Positions 1 to 7,041 of a stretch of DNA of 13,738 nt are shown here, one piece after another; the stretch's first letter is position 1; each line of letters opens with the position of its first letter. Position numbers and translations under genes: made by a program. The stretch comes from Deltaproteobacteria bacterium (GTDB lineage Bacteria > Desulfobacterota > GWC2-55-46 > DRQE01). Location of the stretch: assembly GCA_016219165.1 (NCBI GenBank), contig JACRCB010000061.1:1-13738 (forward strand), in the 5' to 3' direction. The notes beneath the pieces are model-generated. The model was not told the origin of the DNA. It did not search any database and saw only the letters and a list, made by a program, of their open reading frames with translations.

Positions 1-44
1 GATGGCGGATATTATATTTTTTCTCATAGAGCGCGGGAACTCCG

Positions 45-86
45 AAAAAAACACCTTTTGGAAAAGGGGTCCGGAAAAAAACCCCT
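45..86 (-). terminator. Probable intrinsic terminator downstream of gyrA
   Basis: Read on the minus strand, two overlapping hairpins follow gyrA. The first pairs AGGGGT (86-81) with ACCCCT (70-65) and runs into TTT. The second pairs CCTTTT (67-62) with AAAAGG (59-54) and is followed by TG and seven Ts (51-45). The arrangement suits rho-independent termination of gyrA, although it lies about 200 bases beyond the stop codon. The T-rich loop and flank resemble the terminator at 6349-6392. Confidence 0.55.
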
Positions 87-180
87 CTCTCAAAACTTTA
101 AGCCCATTCTCCTCCGGAGGTCTTTGGAAGGGGGTAAAACTCGGCTTCGGGGAGGCGGAGTCCGGGAAGACAATTTCATC

Positions 181-200
181 TTAACTGCCCTTAACTGCCA
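181..200. repeat. Tandem 10-bp direct repeat
   Basis: TTAACTGCCC is followed directly by TTAACTGCCA, two copies of a 10-base unit differing only in the last base. It sits in the noncoding region between the gyrA stop and the gyrA terminator. No function can be assigned; it may be a small slippage duplication. Confidence 0.6.
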
Positions 201-290
201 TGCCCCACCCGCCCCCTCTTCGCTCCGCCAAGGCACCGGCTCAACGAGAACCGGGTTCCCTGAAAGATTCTTCCCCCAGAAAACGCCCGT

Positions 291-2729
291 TTAATCCCCT
301 TCTTCCTCCTCTTCCTTCTCGGCAATAGGCGCGATACCGGTTACAAGTTCGTCCTTCTCCACGTCCATGAGCCTTACCCCCTGGGTGTTCCTTCCGATTG
401 TGGACACGCCTTCCATGGCTATCCTTATAATCTTTCCCATGTTCGTGGTAATCATTATCTCGTCATGGTCCCTGACTTGAGCGACCGAGACAACGGGGCC
501 GTTCTTTTCCGTTACCTTTATGTTGATTATGCCGCTCCCGCCCCTCGATTGCGTACGGTACTCCGAGATGGGGGTTCTCTTCCCGCAGCCCCTTTCGGTA
601 ACGGTCAAGATGGTTGTGCCTTCCTCGAGCGCCTCCATACCCACGACCCGGTCGTCTTTTTTAAGCCTTATTCCCCTTACCCCCCTCGCGGCCCTTCCCA
701 TCTCCCTTACCTCCTCCTCGCCGAACCTGATGGACATCCCCCTGCGTGTGCCAAGGAATATTCCGCGTTTGCCGTCTGTAAGGCGCACCCCTATGAGGCT
801 GTCCCCTTTATCGAGGTTGACCGCTATTATACCGCCGGAACGGATATTTGAAAACGCCATGAGGTCGGTTTTCTTCACCACCCCGCTTGAGGTCCCCATA
901 ATGACGAAACTTCCGCCCTTGAATTCCTTTACCGGAAGGAAAGCGGTTATCCTCTCTTCAGGGGATGTATTGAGTATGTTCACTATTGCCTTGCCCCTGG
1001 CCACCCTTCCGGCCTGAGGTATGTCGTAGACCTTAAGCGAGTACGCCTTCCCCCTGTCGGTAAAAAAGAGTATGTAGCTGTGGGTTGATGCGACAAAGAG
1101 GCTCGATACAAAATCCTCCTCCCTCGTTGTCATCCCCTGCTTGCCCTTGCCCCCCCTTTTCTGGATTCTAAAGAGGGACGTGGGGTTCCTTTTTATGTAG
1201 CCCTTGCTGGATATGGCGACGACCATGTCCTCTTGCGCGATGATATCCTCGATGGTTATCTCCTCCGTCTCCCTGACTATCTCGGTTCTTCTCTCGTCCC
1301 CGTATCTTTCCCTTATCTCCTTGAGTTCATCCACGATAACACCCATGAGGAGTTTTTCGCTCGCCAGGATATCCTCGTATTTCTTGATGAGGGCCTTCAC
1401 TTCCCTGTACTCCTCGGCTATCTTGTCTCTTTCAAGCGCCGTAAGCCTCTGAAGCCTCATGTCGAGTATGGCCTGCGCCTGAAGGGCCGAAAGGGAGAAC
1501 TTTTTTATAAGCCCCTCTTTTGCCTCCTCGGGGCCGTCTGAGGCCCTTATAAGTTTGATAATGGCGTCTATGTTATCTATCGCGACCTTGAGCCCCTCGA
1601 GGATGTGGGCCCTCTCCCGCGCCTTCTTAAGGTCATACACAAAGCGTCTTGTGGCGACCTCTTTTCTGAACTTTATGAATTCCTTCAGGAGTTCAGGCAG
1701 GGAGAGAACCCTTGGCTGCCCGTCCACGAGGGTTAAGTTTATAATGCCGAAAGAGGATTTCAACTGGGTATGGAGGTAGAGGTTATTAAGAACCACATCC
1801 GACATCTCGTCTCTTTTGAGTTCTATGACGACCCTCATGCCTTCCCTGTCGGACTCATCCCTTATATCCGCTATGCCCTCTATCTTCTTATCCCCTACGA
1901 GTTCGGCTATCTTCTCTATCAGCCGGGCCTTGTTGACCATATAGGGGAGCTCCGTTATGACGATACGTTCCCTTCCCGTCCTCGGATGCTTTTCGGTGTT
2001 CACCCTCGCCCTTAACTGTATCATCCCCCTGCCCGTTGAGAAAGCGTCCTTCACGCCATTGGTGCCGTATATAAAACCGCCGGTGGGGAAATCGGGGCCG
2101 GGGATGAACTTCATCAGTTCCAGAACCGTTGCGTCCGGCTTATCTATCAGATACACGAGGGCGTCTATGACTTCCTTGAGGTTATGGGGAGGCATGTTGG
2201 TGGCCATGCCGACTGCTATCCCCGAACTTCCGTTCACAAGGAGGTTCGGGAATGCGGCCGGCATCACCACCGGCTCATGGAGGCTTCCGTCGTAGGTCGG
2301 CGCGAAATCCACCGTCTCCTTTTCGATGTCATTCAGGAGTTCTCCCGTAAGCCGCGCCATCCTTACTTCCGTATACCGCATGGCCGCGGGAGGGTCGCCG
2401 TCGACGCTCCCGAAGTTTCCCTGGCCGTCTATGAGGGGGTGGCGGAGGGAGAAATCCTGAACCATCCTCGTTATCGCATCGTATACCGCGACGTCGCCGT
2501 GGGGATGGTATTTACCTATGACGTCTCCCACCACGCGGGCGGATTTCTTGTAGGACTTGTTCCACTCAAGCCCCATCTCGTGCATCGCATAGATAATCCT
2601 TCTATGGACCGGCTTAAGCCCATCCCTTACGTCAGGCAAAGCCCTTCCCACGATAACGCTCATCGCGTAATCGAGGTATGACCTTTGCATTTCGTCTTCT
2701 ATTGCGACAGGAATCTGTTCCTGGGCCAT
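291..2729 (-). CDS. gyrA: DNA gyrase subunit A
   Basis: GyrA is the DNA breakage-reunion subunit of the GyrA2GyrB2 type II topoisomerase that introduces negative supercoils. The 812 residues are a normal length. The active-site tyrosine is Y119 in AAMRYTE. The quinolone-determining region runs from about residue 65 to 105 (HPHGD at 75-79). The GyrA box QKRGGKG at 523-529 opens the C-terminal beta-pinwheel and marks gyrase rather than topoisomerase IV (ParC). The protein ends in an acidic tail (EKEEEEEGD). The ATG is preceded by GGAGGTG nine bases upstream, and a strong promoter lies at 2781-2809. The residue matching E. coli Ser83 is Val80, while the Asp87 equivalent (D84) is kept. No gyrB is adjacent, so the gene appears to be transcribed alone. 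Confidence 0.98.
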   Translation of the reverse strand: MAQEQIPVAIEDEMQRSYLDYAMSVIVGRALPDVRDGLKPVHRRIIYAMHEMGLEWNKSYKKSARVVGDVIGKYHPHGDVAVYDAITRMVQDFSLRHPLIDGQGNFGSVDGDPPAAMRYTEVRMARLTGELLNDIEKETVDFAPTYDGSLHEPVVMPAAFPNLLVNGSSGIAVGMATNMPPHNLKEVIDALVYLIDKPDATVLELMKFIPGPDFPTGGFIYGTNGVKDAFSTGRGMIQLRARVNTEKHPRTGRERIVITELPYMVNKARLIEKIAELVGDKKIEGIADIRDESDREGMRVVIELKRDEMSDVVLNNLYLHTQLKSSFGIINLTLVDGQPRVLSLPELLKEFIKFRKEVATRRFVYDLKKARERAHILEGLKVAIDNIDAIIKLIRASDGPEEAKEGLIKKFSLSALQAQAILDMRLQRLTALERDKIAEEYREVKALIKKYEDILASEKLLMGVIVDELKEIRERYGDERRTEIVRETEEITIEDIIAQEDMVVAISSKGYIKRNPTSLFRIQKRGGKGKQGMTTREEDFVSSLFVASTHSYILFFTDRGKAYSLKVYDIPQAGRVARGKAIVNILNTSPEERITAFLPVKEFKGGSFVIMGTSSGVVKKTDLMAFSNIRSGGIIAVNLDKGDSLIGVRLTDGKRGIFLGTRRGMSIRFGEEEVREMGRAARGVRGIRLKKDDRVVGMEALEEGTTILTVTERGCGKRTPISEYRTQSRGGSGIINIKVTEKNGPVVSVAQVRDHDEIMITTNMGKIIRIAMEGVSTIGRNTQGVRLMDVEKDELVTGIAPIAEKEEEEEGD

Positions 2730-2780
2730 GCTTTAAAACACCTCCGAAGCGGTAAAAAACCGAATGAAAATACGGTATTT

Positions 2781-2809
2781 ATAATATTAAGGATTTGGGG
2801 TTCTGTCAA
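2781..2809 (-). promoter_or_regulatory. Sigma-70-type promoter of gyrA
   Basis: On the minus strand TTGACA (2809-2804) and TATTAT (2786-2781) are separated by exactly 17 bases. That is a perfect -35 box and a 5/6 -10 box. The start point would be near 2774, giving a leader of about 45 nucleotides that carries the GGAGGTG ribosome binding site of gyrA. Confidence 0.8.
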
Positions 2810-2931
2810 GGCTATAAAAATGGAGGAAGGGTACGGGCATGGCACGTTTTTTCGCTCTCTCAAGGCGTTGGGAACTGCGGATTGGGACGGGGTGCGGGAA
2901 GCCAATTGTCTTTGGAACGAAGTATGGAGGG

Positions 2932-3867
2932 CTAATACCTGATGATGGTATTATTAGACGTGTCGTTAAAATCAGTAACGGAGGCAGACTCTGCGTCCGT
3001 CATGTTCAGGATAAAACGGTTGCTTCTTATATTGCCGCTCGGTTCTATTCTCAACACCTCGGGTGTTTGATTAACACGCTTGACTGTAACGGTATTGCCG
3101 CGGATTATCCTGTCACTGGCCGGCACCAGCACATGGATGCCGATATCGTCGGAACGGTTTCCGTACAGGTTAACTTCCCTGACCGTCATATCCGTAAATT
3201 CTACGGCCCCTTTTCTGCCGTCTACGACAAGACCGTTGCCGCTGCCTACAACGGCCTCGATATAGATTTCGCTCGTGGTAAATACCACCATGTCGTCGGG
3301 CCCTTGCCCATAGGGCTTTACCCTTACGCATGTATTGCCGTCTCCGTTGGAAACAACTATCCCGAGTGTAAACTTTGAATTCATCGAGGAATCGATGCGG
3401 ATGATGTCGGAATTGACAAAACCGGGAACCGCATTGAAGATAACCCTGTCCGCTTCGAATATGAGGTCCTGATTCGGCGGTATCACAACCGTGTTATACA
3501 GGTTGTAAACACCCTCGTTGAGGACTATTTTCCTGCCTTCCCTGAAGCGGGGGTTAGCGGCGGAGGGGGAATAATATAGAGATGGGCCAAGCCCGCCCAA
3601 TAACCCGTTTATGACAAATGAAGCGTCTTGAGCGTGATAGAGAAGGACCTTCCCGTCCGAGGTCCTTACCGCCTTATAACTGCCGTCGGTATCCCTGTAA
3701 ATAATATGCGTTGCCCTGTCCGGGATCCTCGTGAGGGTTGTTGCGGCATAGAGCTCATAATGAGGCTCGCCCCATGCCAAGAGCAGGGCTAACGCCAATA
3801 ATCCATTTGATAAGCGCTTCATTGTCCGTGGTCGAATATTCAAAGGTGTAGAAGCGACTGCCAACAT
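2932..3867 (-). CDS. Secreted beta-helix-like protein of unknown function
   Basis: This 311-residue protein is not one I can name. A hydrophobic segment (LLALALLLAWG, about residues 23-33) after a basic MKRLSNG stretch looks like a Sec signal peptide, with likely cleavage near ELYA-A. The mature part is rich in short beta-strand-like repeats and Asn/Gly/Val turns. The stretch containing EGVYNL and VVIPPNQDLIF resembles the first rungs of pectate-lyase-like right-handed beta-helix proteins, so an extracellular or surface protein is inferred. No catalytic residues are recognisable. The start is ambiguous: ATG at 3867 has AGAGAAAG upstream, while ATG at 3822 gives a more typical signal peptide but a weak ribosome site. 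The gene lies 55-100 bases downstream of the CI-type repressor on the same strand and could share its transcript. Confidence 0.7.
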   Translation of the reverse strand: MLAVASTPLNIRPRTMKRLSNGLLALALLLAWGEPHYELYAATTLTRIPDRATHIIYRDTDGSYKAVRTSDGKVLLYHAQDASFVINGLLGGLGPSLYYSPSAANPRFREGRKIVLNEGVYNLYNTVVIPPNQDLIFEADRVIFNAVPGFVNSDIIRIDSSMNSKFTLGIVVSNGDGNTCVRVKPYGQGPDDMVVFTTSEIYIEAVVGSGNGLVVDGRKGAVEFTDMTVREVNLYGNRSDDIGIHVLVPASDRIIRGNTVTVKRVNQTPEVLRIEPSGNIRSNRFILNMTDAESASVTDFNDTSNNTIIRY

Positions 3868-3922
3868 CTAATCTTTCTCTTAACAGGTTGACGGGTTGGC
3901 TCAAAAGGTTCTCGACCCGCGC

Positions 3923-4393
3923 CTACTTCTGTTCCGTACCCTCGGTTGCCTTAAAGAAGGCGTCTATCGTCCATTTGAGGACGGAAGACATGACCTTATC
4001 GAGGCACCTCATAACCCTGAGCAATTTCCCGACGTAAACAAGCTCCTCGGGGGTCAATTCTACGAGGTTTGCACTGGCCGTAAGCCCGCCAGCGCCGCCG
4101 CCTTCCATCTCTTCTCTCCCGTGAGGAAAAACGGCCTCCCTTAAGACTGAAGGAGCCGGGGCTTTCCTGCCCCCTTCCATATAAACGCCCCCTTCCCCCG
4201 TAAGGAGCCAATCTACGGACACCCCGTAAATTGCGGAAAATTTCAGGATAAGGTCCGACGGCACCCTCTCTCTTTTCTTGTAATTTGAAAGCGCCTGGGG
4301 GGTTATGCCGAGCGCCCTGGCGACCTTGGAGTCGTTCTTAAGATTCCCCGCGCGCCTCATCCTTTCAATTACCTCTGAATATTTTACACTCAT
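3923..4393 (-). CDS. CI-type XRE-family transcriptional regulator
   Basis: This 156-residue protein has an N-terminal lambda-repressor-like helix-turn-helix (about residues 5-65). The recognition region contains SKVARALGITPQALSNYKK, followed by the VSVDWLLTGEG motif typical of the bacteriophage CI repressor N-terminal family. The remainder is not an S24 domain; it has a glycine-rich linker and a C-terminal helical region, perhaps for oligomerisation. The start is well supported by GGAGG placed 7 bases before the ATG. The gene diverges from a second XRE repressor, and the two share the identical nine residues VSVDWLLTG. Such pairs suggest a phage-derived switch or a domesticated regulator. No phage structural genes are nearby. 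The target is probably the shared intergenic region; this is inference. Confidence 0.85.
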   Translation of the reverse strand: MSVKYSEVIERMRRAGNLKNDSKVARALGITPQALSNYKKRERVPSDLILKFSAIYGVSVDWLLTGEGGVYMEGGRKAPAPSVLREAVFPHGREEMEGGGAGGLTASANLVELTPEELVYVGKLLRVMRCLDKVMSSVLKWTIDAFFKATEGTEQK

Positions 4394-4540
4394 GATGAAT
4401 CCTCCGCTTGACCTTAAAATCTTCTCATGTTATATATTAATAAACAAGTTGTAAGGCATCTATATATCTTGATTCAAAGGACCTTCACTTCGCAATTTGA
4501 TTAAAAATCTTAAAAATTTGTAATGCAGAATTCACATCTC

Positions 4541-4556
4541 GCGTAAGTAAGCACGC
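4541..4556. promoter_or_regulatory. Weak second operator candidate
   Basis: GCGT at 4541-4544 and ACGC at 4553-4556 form an inverted repeat with an 8-base spacer, 16 bases overall like the stronger palindrome at 4573-4588. It shares the GCGTA half-site with that element and lies about three helical turns (32 bases) upstream of it. The arms are only four bases, so chance is possible. Confidence 0.3.
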
Positions 4557-4572
4557 TCAGTTATATTATACT
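4544..4572 (+). promoter_or_regulatory. Possible promoter of the S24-type repressor operon
   Basis: TATACT (4567-4572) is a 5/6 match to the -10 box. The hexamer 17 bases upstream (TAAGTA, 4544-4549) is a poor -35 box, so activation or weak basal expression is possible. Transcription would begin near 4579, inside the 4573-4588 palindrome, which would suit autorepression. The surrounding 4400-4620 region is clearly more AT-rich than the genes on either side. Confidence 0.4.
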
Positions 4573-4588
4573 ATACGATGTTGCGTAT
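4573..4588. promoter_or_regulatory. Putative repressor operator (ATACG-N6-CGTAT)
   Basis: A perfect 5-base inverted repeat with a 6-base centre lies directly downstream of a TATACT -10 box and upstream of the S24-type repressor start. The 16-base overall size and position suit a dimeric XRE repressor operator. One arm contains the GCGTA also seen at 4541-4545. Which of the two divergent repressors would bind is not determined by the sequence. Confidence 0.45.
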
Positions 4589-4622
4589 CTTGTCAACCAC
4601 TTTTTACGTTTATATGCAATTT

Positions 4623-5294
4623 ATGTTGACGCTCGGCGAGAGAATAAAACACATAAGAGATTCCATATTAAAAATAAATCAGGCGTCCTTCGCCGACATG
4701 CTCGGCTTTTCGAGAATCGCCACCATAAGCGATTACGAAAAGAATAAAAGGAATCCTGATATTTCGACCCTCTGTAAGATTGCGGACTTAAGTTCCGTGT
4801 CCGTAGACTGGCTTCTTACGGGCAGAGGGGAGATATTTTCTTCCGATGCCGCAAGGTCCATGCCTCCGTTGAAAGAAACCGGCGGACCGCTGTACTTTGA
4901 GGAGCACACAACCGTGGAAGTCTACAGCATGGCGGGGTCGGGAAGGCCCGCGGAATTTCCGAAGGGCGAGCCCGTCGGCGTGATTTCCATTCCGAAGAGG
5001 GATTCCATGGAAGGTATTGTTGCGGTGAGGGTGGAGGGCGAGGGCATGAGCCCGAATATCCTCGACGGCGCAACCGTCGGCATAAATACAAAAGACCGCC
5101 ACCTTATAAGCGGAAAACTCTACGCGGTATGGCTTGATTACGAGGGGGTGACGATAAAAAGGGTCTTTGTCTATCCGGACAGAATCGTTCTCAAACCCGA
5201 CAACCCCACCTTCCCTGAGACTGCCGTTCCCACGGCGAATATCGGCGCGGAGTTCATAATCGGCAGGGTCAAATGGGTTTTCCAGAGGCATTAG
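4623..5294 (+). CDS. XRE repressor with degenerate S24 (LexA/CI-like) domain
   Basis: The 223-residue protein has a helix-turn-helix domain (LGERIKHIR at 4-12 to VSVDWLLTG at 59-67), a linker, and a C-terminal S24 LexA/UmuD-like fold (about 97-220). A candidate Ala-Gly autocleavage site is present (A104-G105 in SMAGSG), as is the catalytic lysine (K179 in GVTIKRV). The usual GDSMxP nucleophile motif reads GEGMSP, with glycine (G141, codon 5043-5045) where serine should be. RecA-stimulated self-cleavage is therefore doubtful. The start at 4623 is chosen because family members begin just before LGERI; ATGs at 4614 and 4578 are also in frame, none has a clear ribosome site, and 4578 lies within the putative operator. 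The stop is 22 bases before the old yellow enzyme gene, implying co-transcription. Confidence 0.85.
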   Translation: MLTLGERIKHIRDSILKINQASFADMLGFSRIATISDYEKNKRNPDISTLCKIADLSSVSVDWLLTGRGEIFSSDAARSMPPLKETGGPLYFEEHTTVEVYSMAGSGRPAEFPKGEPVGVISIPKRDSMEGIVAVRVEGEGMSPNILDGATVGINTKDRHLISGKLYAVWLDYEGVTIKRVFVYPDRIVLKPDNPTFPETAVPTANIGAEFIIGRVKWVFQRH

Positions 5295-5316
5295 CCAAAC
5301 GCGGGGAGGAGCCGCC

Positions 5317-6342
5317 ATGAGCAAACTTTTTACACCAATAGTCTTAAGAGAAGTGGAAATCAAAAACCGTGTCGTCATGCCGCCCATGTGCCAGTATTCG
5401 GCGGCAACCGACGGGATGGCGAACGACTGGCATCTTGCGCATTATGTCTCAAGGGCGATAGGCGGGGCAGGGCTCATTATAATGGAGGCCACCGCGGTCG
5501 AGGCGAGGGGAAGGATTACGGACTATGACCTCGGCATATGGCACGACGAGCATATACCGATGTTAAGAAGGATAGTCGACAATGTCCACCGCCATGGGGC
5601 GAAGATAGGCATACAGGCCGCCCATGCCGGAAGAAAAGCCACCGCCGGAGAGGTAACCCCGGTTGCGCCGAGCCCCATCCCCTTCAGCCCCGACTACAAG
5701 ACCCCGGAGGAACTCACAGCCCCCCAAATCAAAAGAATCGTAGAGATGTTCAGGGAAGGCGCGAAGAGGGCGCAAGCCGCCGAGTTCGACCTCTTGGAGA
5801 TACACGGGGCCCACGGATACCTTATAAACGAATTCCTCTCTCCCGCAGCCAACAGGCGCACTGACGGATACGGCTCTACCCCGAAGGCCCGCATGCGTCT
5901 CCTCAAAGAGGTGATTGCCGCGGTAAGGGATGTATGGCCCGAGGGAAAACCCCTCTCCGTGCGCATATCCGCGGTTGACCATATCCCCGGCGCAGTGGAA
6001 CTTAAGGACACGATTGAGATTGTAAATAATCTCAAAGACACGGGCGTGGACATCTGGCATATATCCTCAGGCGGGATAGGGGAAGAGGGGGTCGGCAGCA
6101 TATACCCGGGCTATCAGGTCCCCTACTCGGAAAGGATAAAGAGTTCTACCGGCGTTAAAACAATCGCGGTGGGGGGCATAACCACTTGCGAACTCGCCGA
6201 GGAGATTATTGCGAATAAGAGGGCGGACATGGTTGCCCTCGGAAGGGAACTCTTAAGAAACCCATACTGGCCTCTATACGCCGCAAAGAAACTCGGATAC
6301 GACATGGCCTGGCCGAAACAATACGAAATGGCGAAAATCTAA
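5317..6342 (+). CDS. namA: Old yellow enzyme, YqjM/NamA-type ene-reductase
   Basis: This 341-residue FMN-dependent NAD(P)H oxidoreductase would reduce activated C=C bonds of enones, nitro compounds or other electrophiles. It is a full-length TIM barrel of the YqjM (class III, thermophilic-like) group. Visible landmarks are C25 and Y27 in MCQYS, which tune the flavin; the substrate-anion histidines H163 and H166 with Y168 in EIHGAHGYL; R216 in VRIS; and GRELLRNP (309-316) for the FMN phosphate. The C-terminal arginine that YqjM donates to the neighbouring active site (QYERGW) is replaced here: the tail reads QYEMAKI. The start has GGAGG about 6 bases upstream. The gene follows the S24-type repressor by 22 bases and ends in a bidirectional terminator at 6349-6392, so the two form a short operon. 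The physiological substrate is unknown. Confidence 0.93.
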   Translation: MSKLFTPIVLREVEIKNRVVMPPMCQYSAATDGMANDWHLAHYVSRAIGGAGLIIMEATAVEARGRITDYDLGIWHDEHIPMLRRIVDNVHRHGAKIGIQAAHAGRKATAGEVTPVAPSPIPFSPDYKTPEELTAPQIKRIVEMFREGAKRAQAAEFDLLEIHGAHGYLINEFLSPAANRRTDGYGSTPKARMRLLKEVIAAVRDVWPEGKPLSVRISAVDHIPGAVELKDTIEIVNNLKDTGVDIWHISSGGIGEEGVGSIYPGYQVPYSERIKSSTGVKTIAVGGITTCELAEEIIANKRADMVALGRELLRNPYWPLYAAKKLGYDMAWPKQYEMAKI

Positions 6343-6348
6343 AAAGAG

Positions 6349-6392
6349 TTTGAGAGAACCTTTCTGCAAAAAAACCCTCTCAAAAATTTTTT
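6349..6392. terminator. Bidirectional intrinsic terminator between namA and tRNA-Cys
   Basis: TTTGAGAG (6349-6356) pairs with CTCTCAAA (6377-6384) in an 8-bp stem. On the plus strand six Ts follow (6387-6392), ending the repressor-namA transcript. On the minus strand the same stem is followed by a T-run (complement of AAAAA at 6341-6345, after CTC), ending the tRNA-Cys transcript that stops at 6406. The 20-base loop can pair further through short TTT/AAA arms. Confidence 0.75.
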
Positions 6393-6405
6393 CCAGCAAC
6401 AAACA

Positions 6406-6481
6406 TGGAGGCGGCGAGCGGATTTGAACCGCTGAATGGCAGTTTTGCAGACTGCTCCCTTAGCCACTTGGGTACGCCGCC
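6406..6481 (-). tRNA. tRNA-Cys (anticodon GCA)
   Basis: The minus strand folds into a complete cloverleaf of 76 nucleotides including CCA. The acceptor GGCGGCG (6481-6475) pairs with CGCCGCC (6416-6410). The D arm is CCC/GGG, the anticodon stem GCAGT/ACTGC encloses the loop CTGCAAA with anticodon GCA, and the T arm AGCGG/CCGCT holds TTCAAAT. The discriminator base is U73, the known identity base of tRNA-Cys, and the 3' CCA is encoded (6408-6406). A consensus promoter sits just upstream and a terminator just downstream, so it is a single-gene unit. Confidence 0.97.
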
Positions 6482-6490
6482 TTCGCGTTC

Positions 6491-6519
6491 ATTATAGAAT
6501 AGCGGACCACCGCTGTCAA
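6491..6519 (-). promoter_or_regulatory. Fully consensus sigma-70 promoter of tRNA-Cys
   Basis: On the minus strand TTGACA (6519-6514), exactly 17 bases, then TATAAT (6496-6491): every consensus position is matched. The -10 box ends 9 bases before the first base of the mature tRNA, so the 5' leader removed by RNase P would be only a few nucleotides. It lies in the 47-base gap between the tRNA and the thermonuclease stop codon. Confidence 0.9.
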
Positions 6520-6528
6520 CCTAAAGGA

Positions 6529-7041
6529 CTACCGTTGCCTTTCCTTCTTTAAGCCCCATATCCCGCGGCCCTGAGACACGGCCTCTTTCTGGAAAGACTT
6601 ATACTCCTTTAATTTTTTAAGGCCGCAGGGCGGAATCGGAAGGACCCTCGCAAGGCCTTCTTTTAAAAGAACCTCGCTTACGTCGACTCCATCCGCATAG
6701 ACCCATGCGAGGAGTCTTCCGTACTTATCCCTCGGTTTTTCGCCGCACACCTCAAGCATTACCCTCCCGCCCCGGACAAGGCCGATATTCCTCTTCTTGG
6801 CCTCCTTATAGAAAGGCTCGCCTTCCTCGGGCGTATCTATCCCGGCGTATCTGACCCTCTCGCCCCCTTCAACGATTATGGTGTCGCCGTCTAACACCCA
6901 TTTAACGGCCGGATAAATTATTTCGGGCCGGGGGGTTTTCGCGGGGGTCTTGAGGGCGGATAAAAAAAGCGCTGAAACCAAGGCAATCAGAAAAAGTTTA
7001 TTTTTTATTCCGGCGCGGGAAAAGAGAGACGTGTTTACCAT
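6529..7041 (-). CDS. Secreted thermonuclease (staphylococcal nuclease family)
   Basis: This 170-residue SNase-like protein would hydrolyse DNA and RNA in a calcium-dependent reaction. The basic N-terminus followed by a hydrophobic stretch (LFLIALVSALFLSAL, 16-30) is a signal peptide or membrane anchor, placing the enzyme in the periplasm or outside the cell. The nuclease domain (about 44-165) keeps the family's catalytic set: DGDT (51-54) for metal binding, R64 and D69/E72 in VRYAGIDTPE, and R109 in DKYGR; these match R35, D40, E43 and R87 of the staphylococcal enzyme. The ATG overlaps the last codons of the upstream HAMP protein gene by 7 bases (ATGGTAA), so translation is probably coupled. 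A role in nucleotide scavenging or extracellular DNA breakdown is inference. Confidence 0.92.
   Translation of the reverse strand: MVNTSLFSRAGIKNKLFLIALVSALFLSALKTPAKTPRPEIIYPAVKWVLDGDTIIVEGGERVRYAGIDTPEEGEPFYKEAKKRNIGLVRGGRVMLEVCGEKPRDKYGRLLAWVYADGVDVSEVLLKEGLARVLPIPPCGLKKLKEYKSFQKEAVSQGRGIWGLKKERQR

Noticed and set aside
2..294. Two overlapping plus-strand open frames at the left end
   Set aside because: They run through the gyrA terminator hairpins and T/A-runs, their predicted peptides are basic low-complexity with no domain, and neither has a convincing ribosome site.
2839..3378. 179-codon plus-strand frame opposite the secreted protein gene
   Set aside because: Antisense shadow of the beta-helix-like gene; no recognisable domain and no ribosome binding site.
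3923..5294. Prophage or integrated element
   Set aside because: Two phage-type repressors are present, but there is no integrase, structural, lysis or replication gene and no att-like duplication next to the tRNA.
4788..5387. 199-codon minus-strand frame opposite the S24-type repressor
   Set aside because: Shadow frame with no domain similarity; the plus-strand repressor is clearly the real gene.
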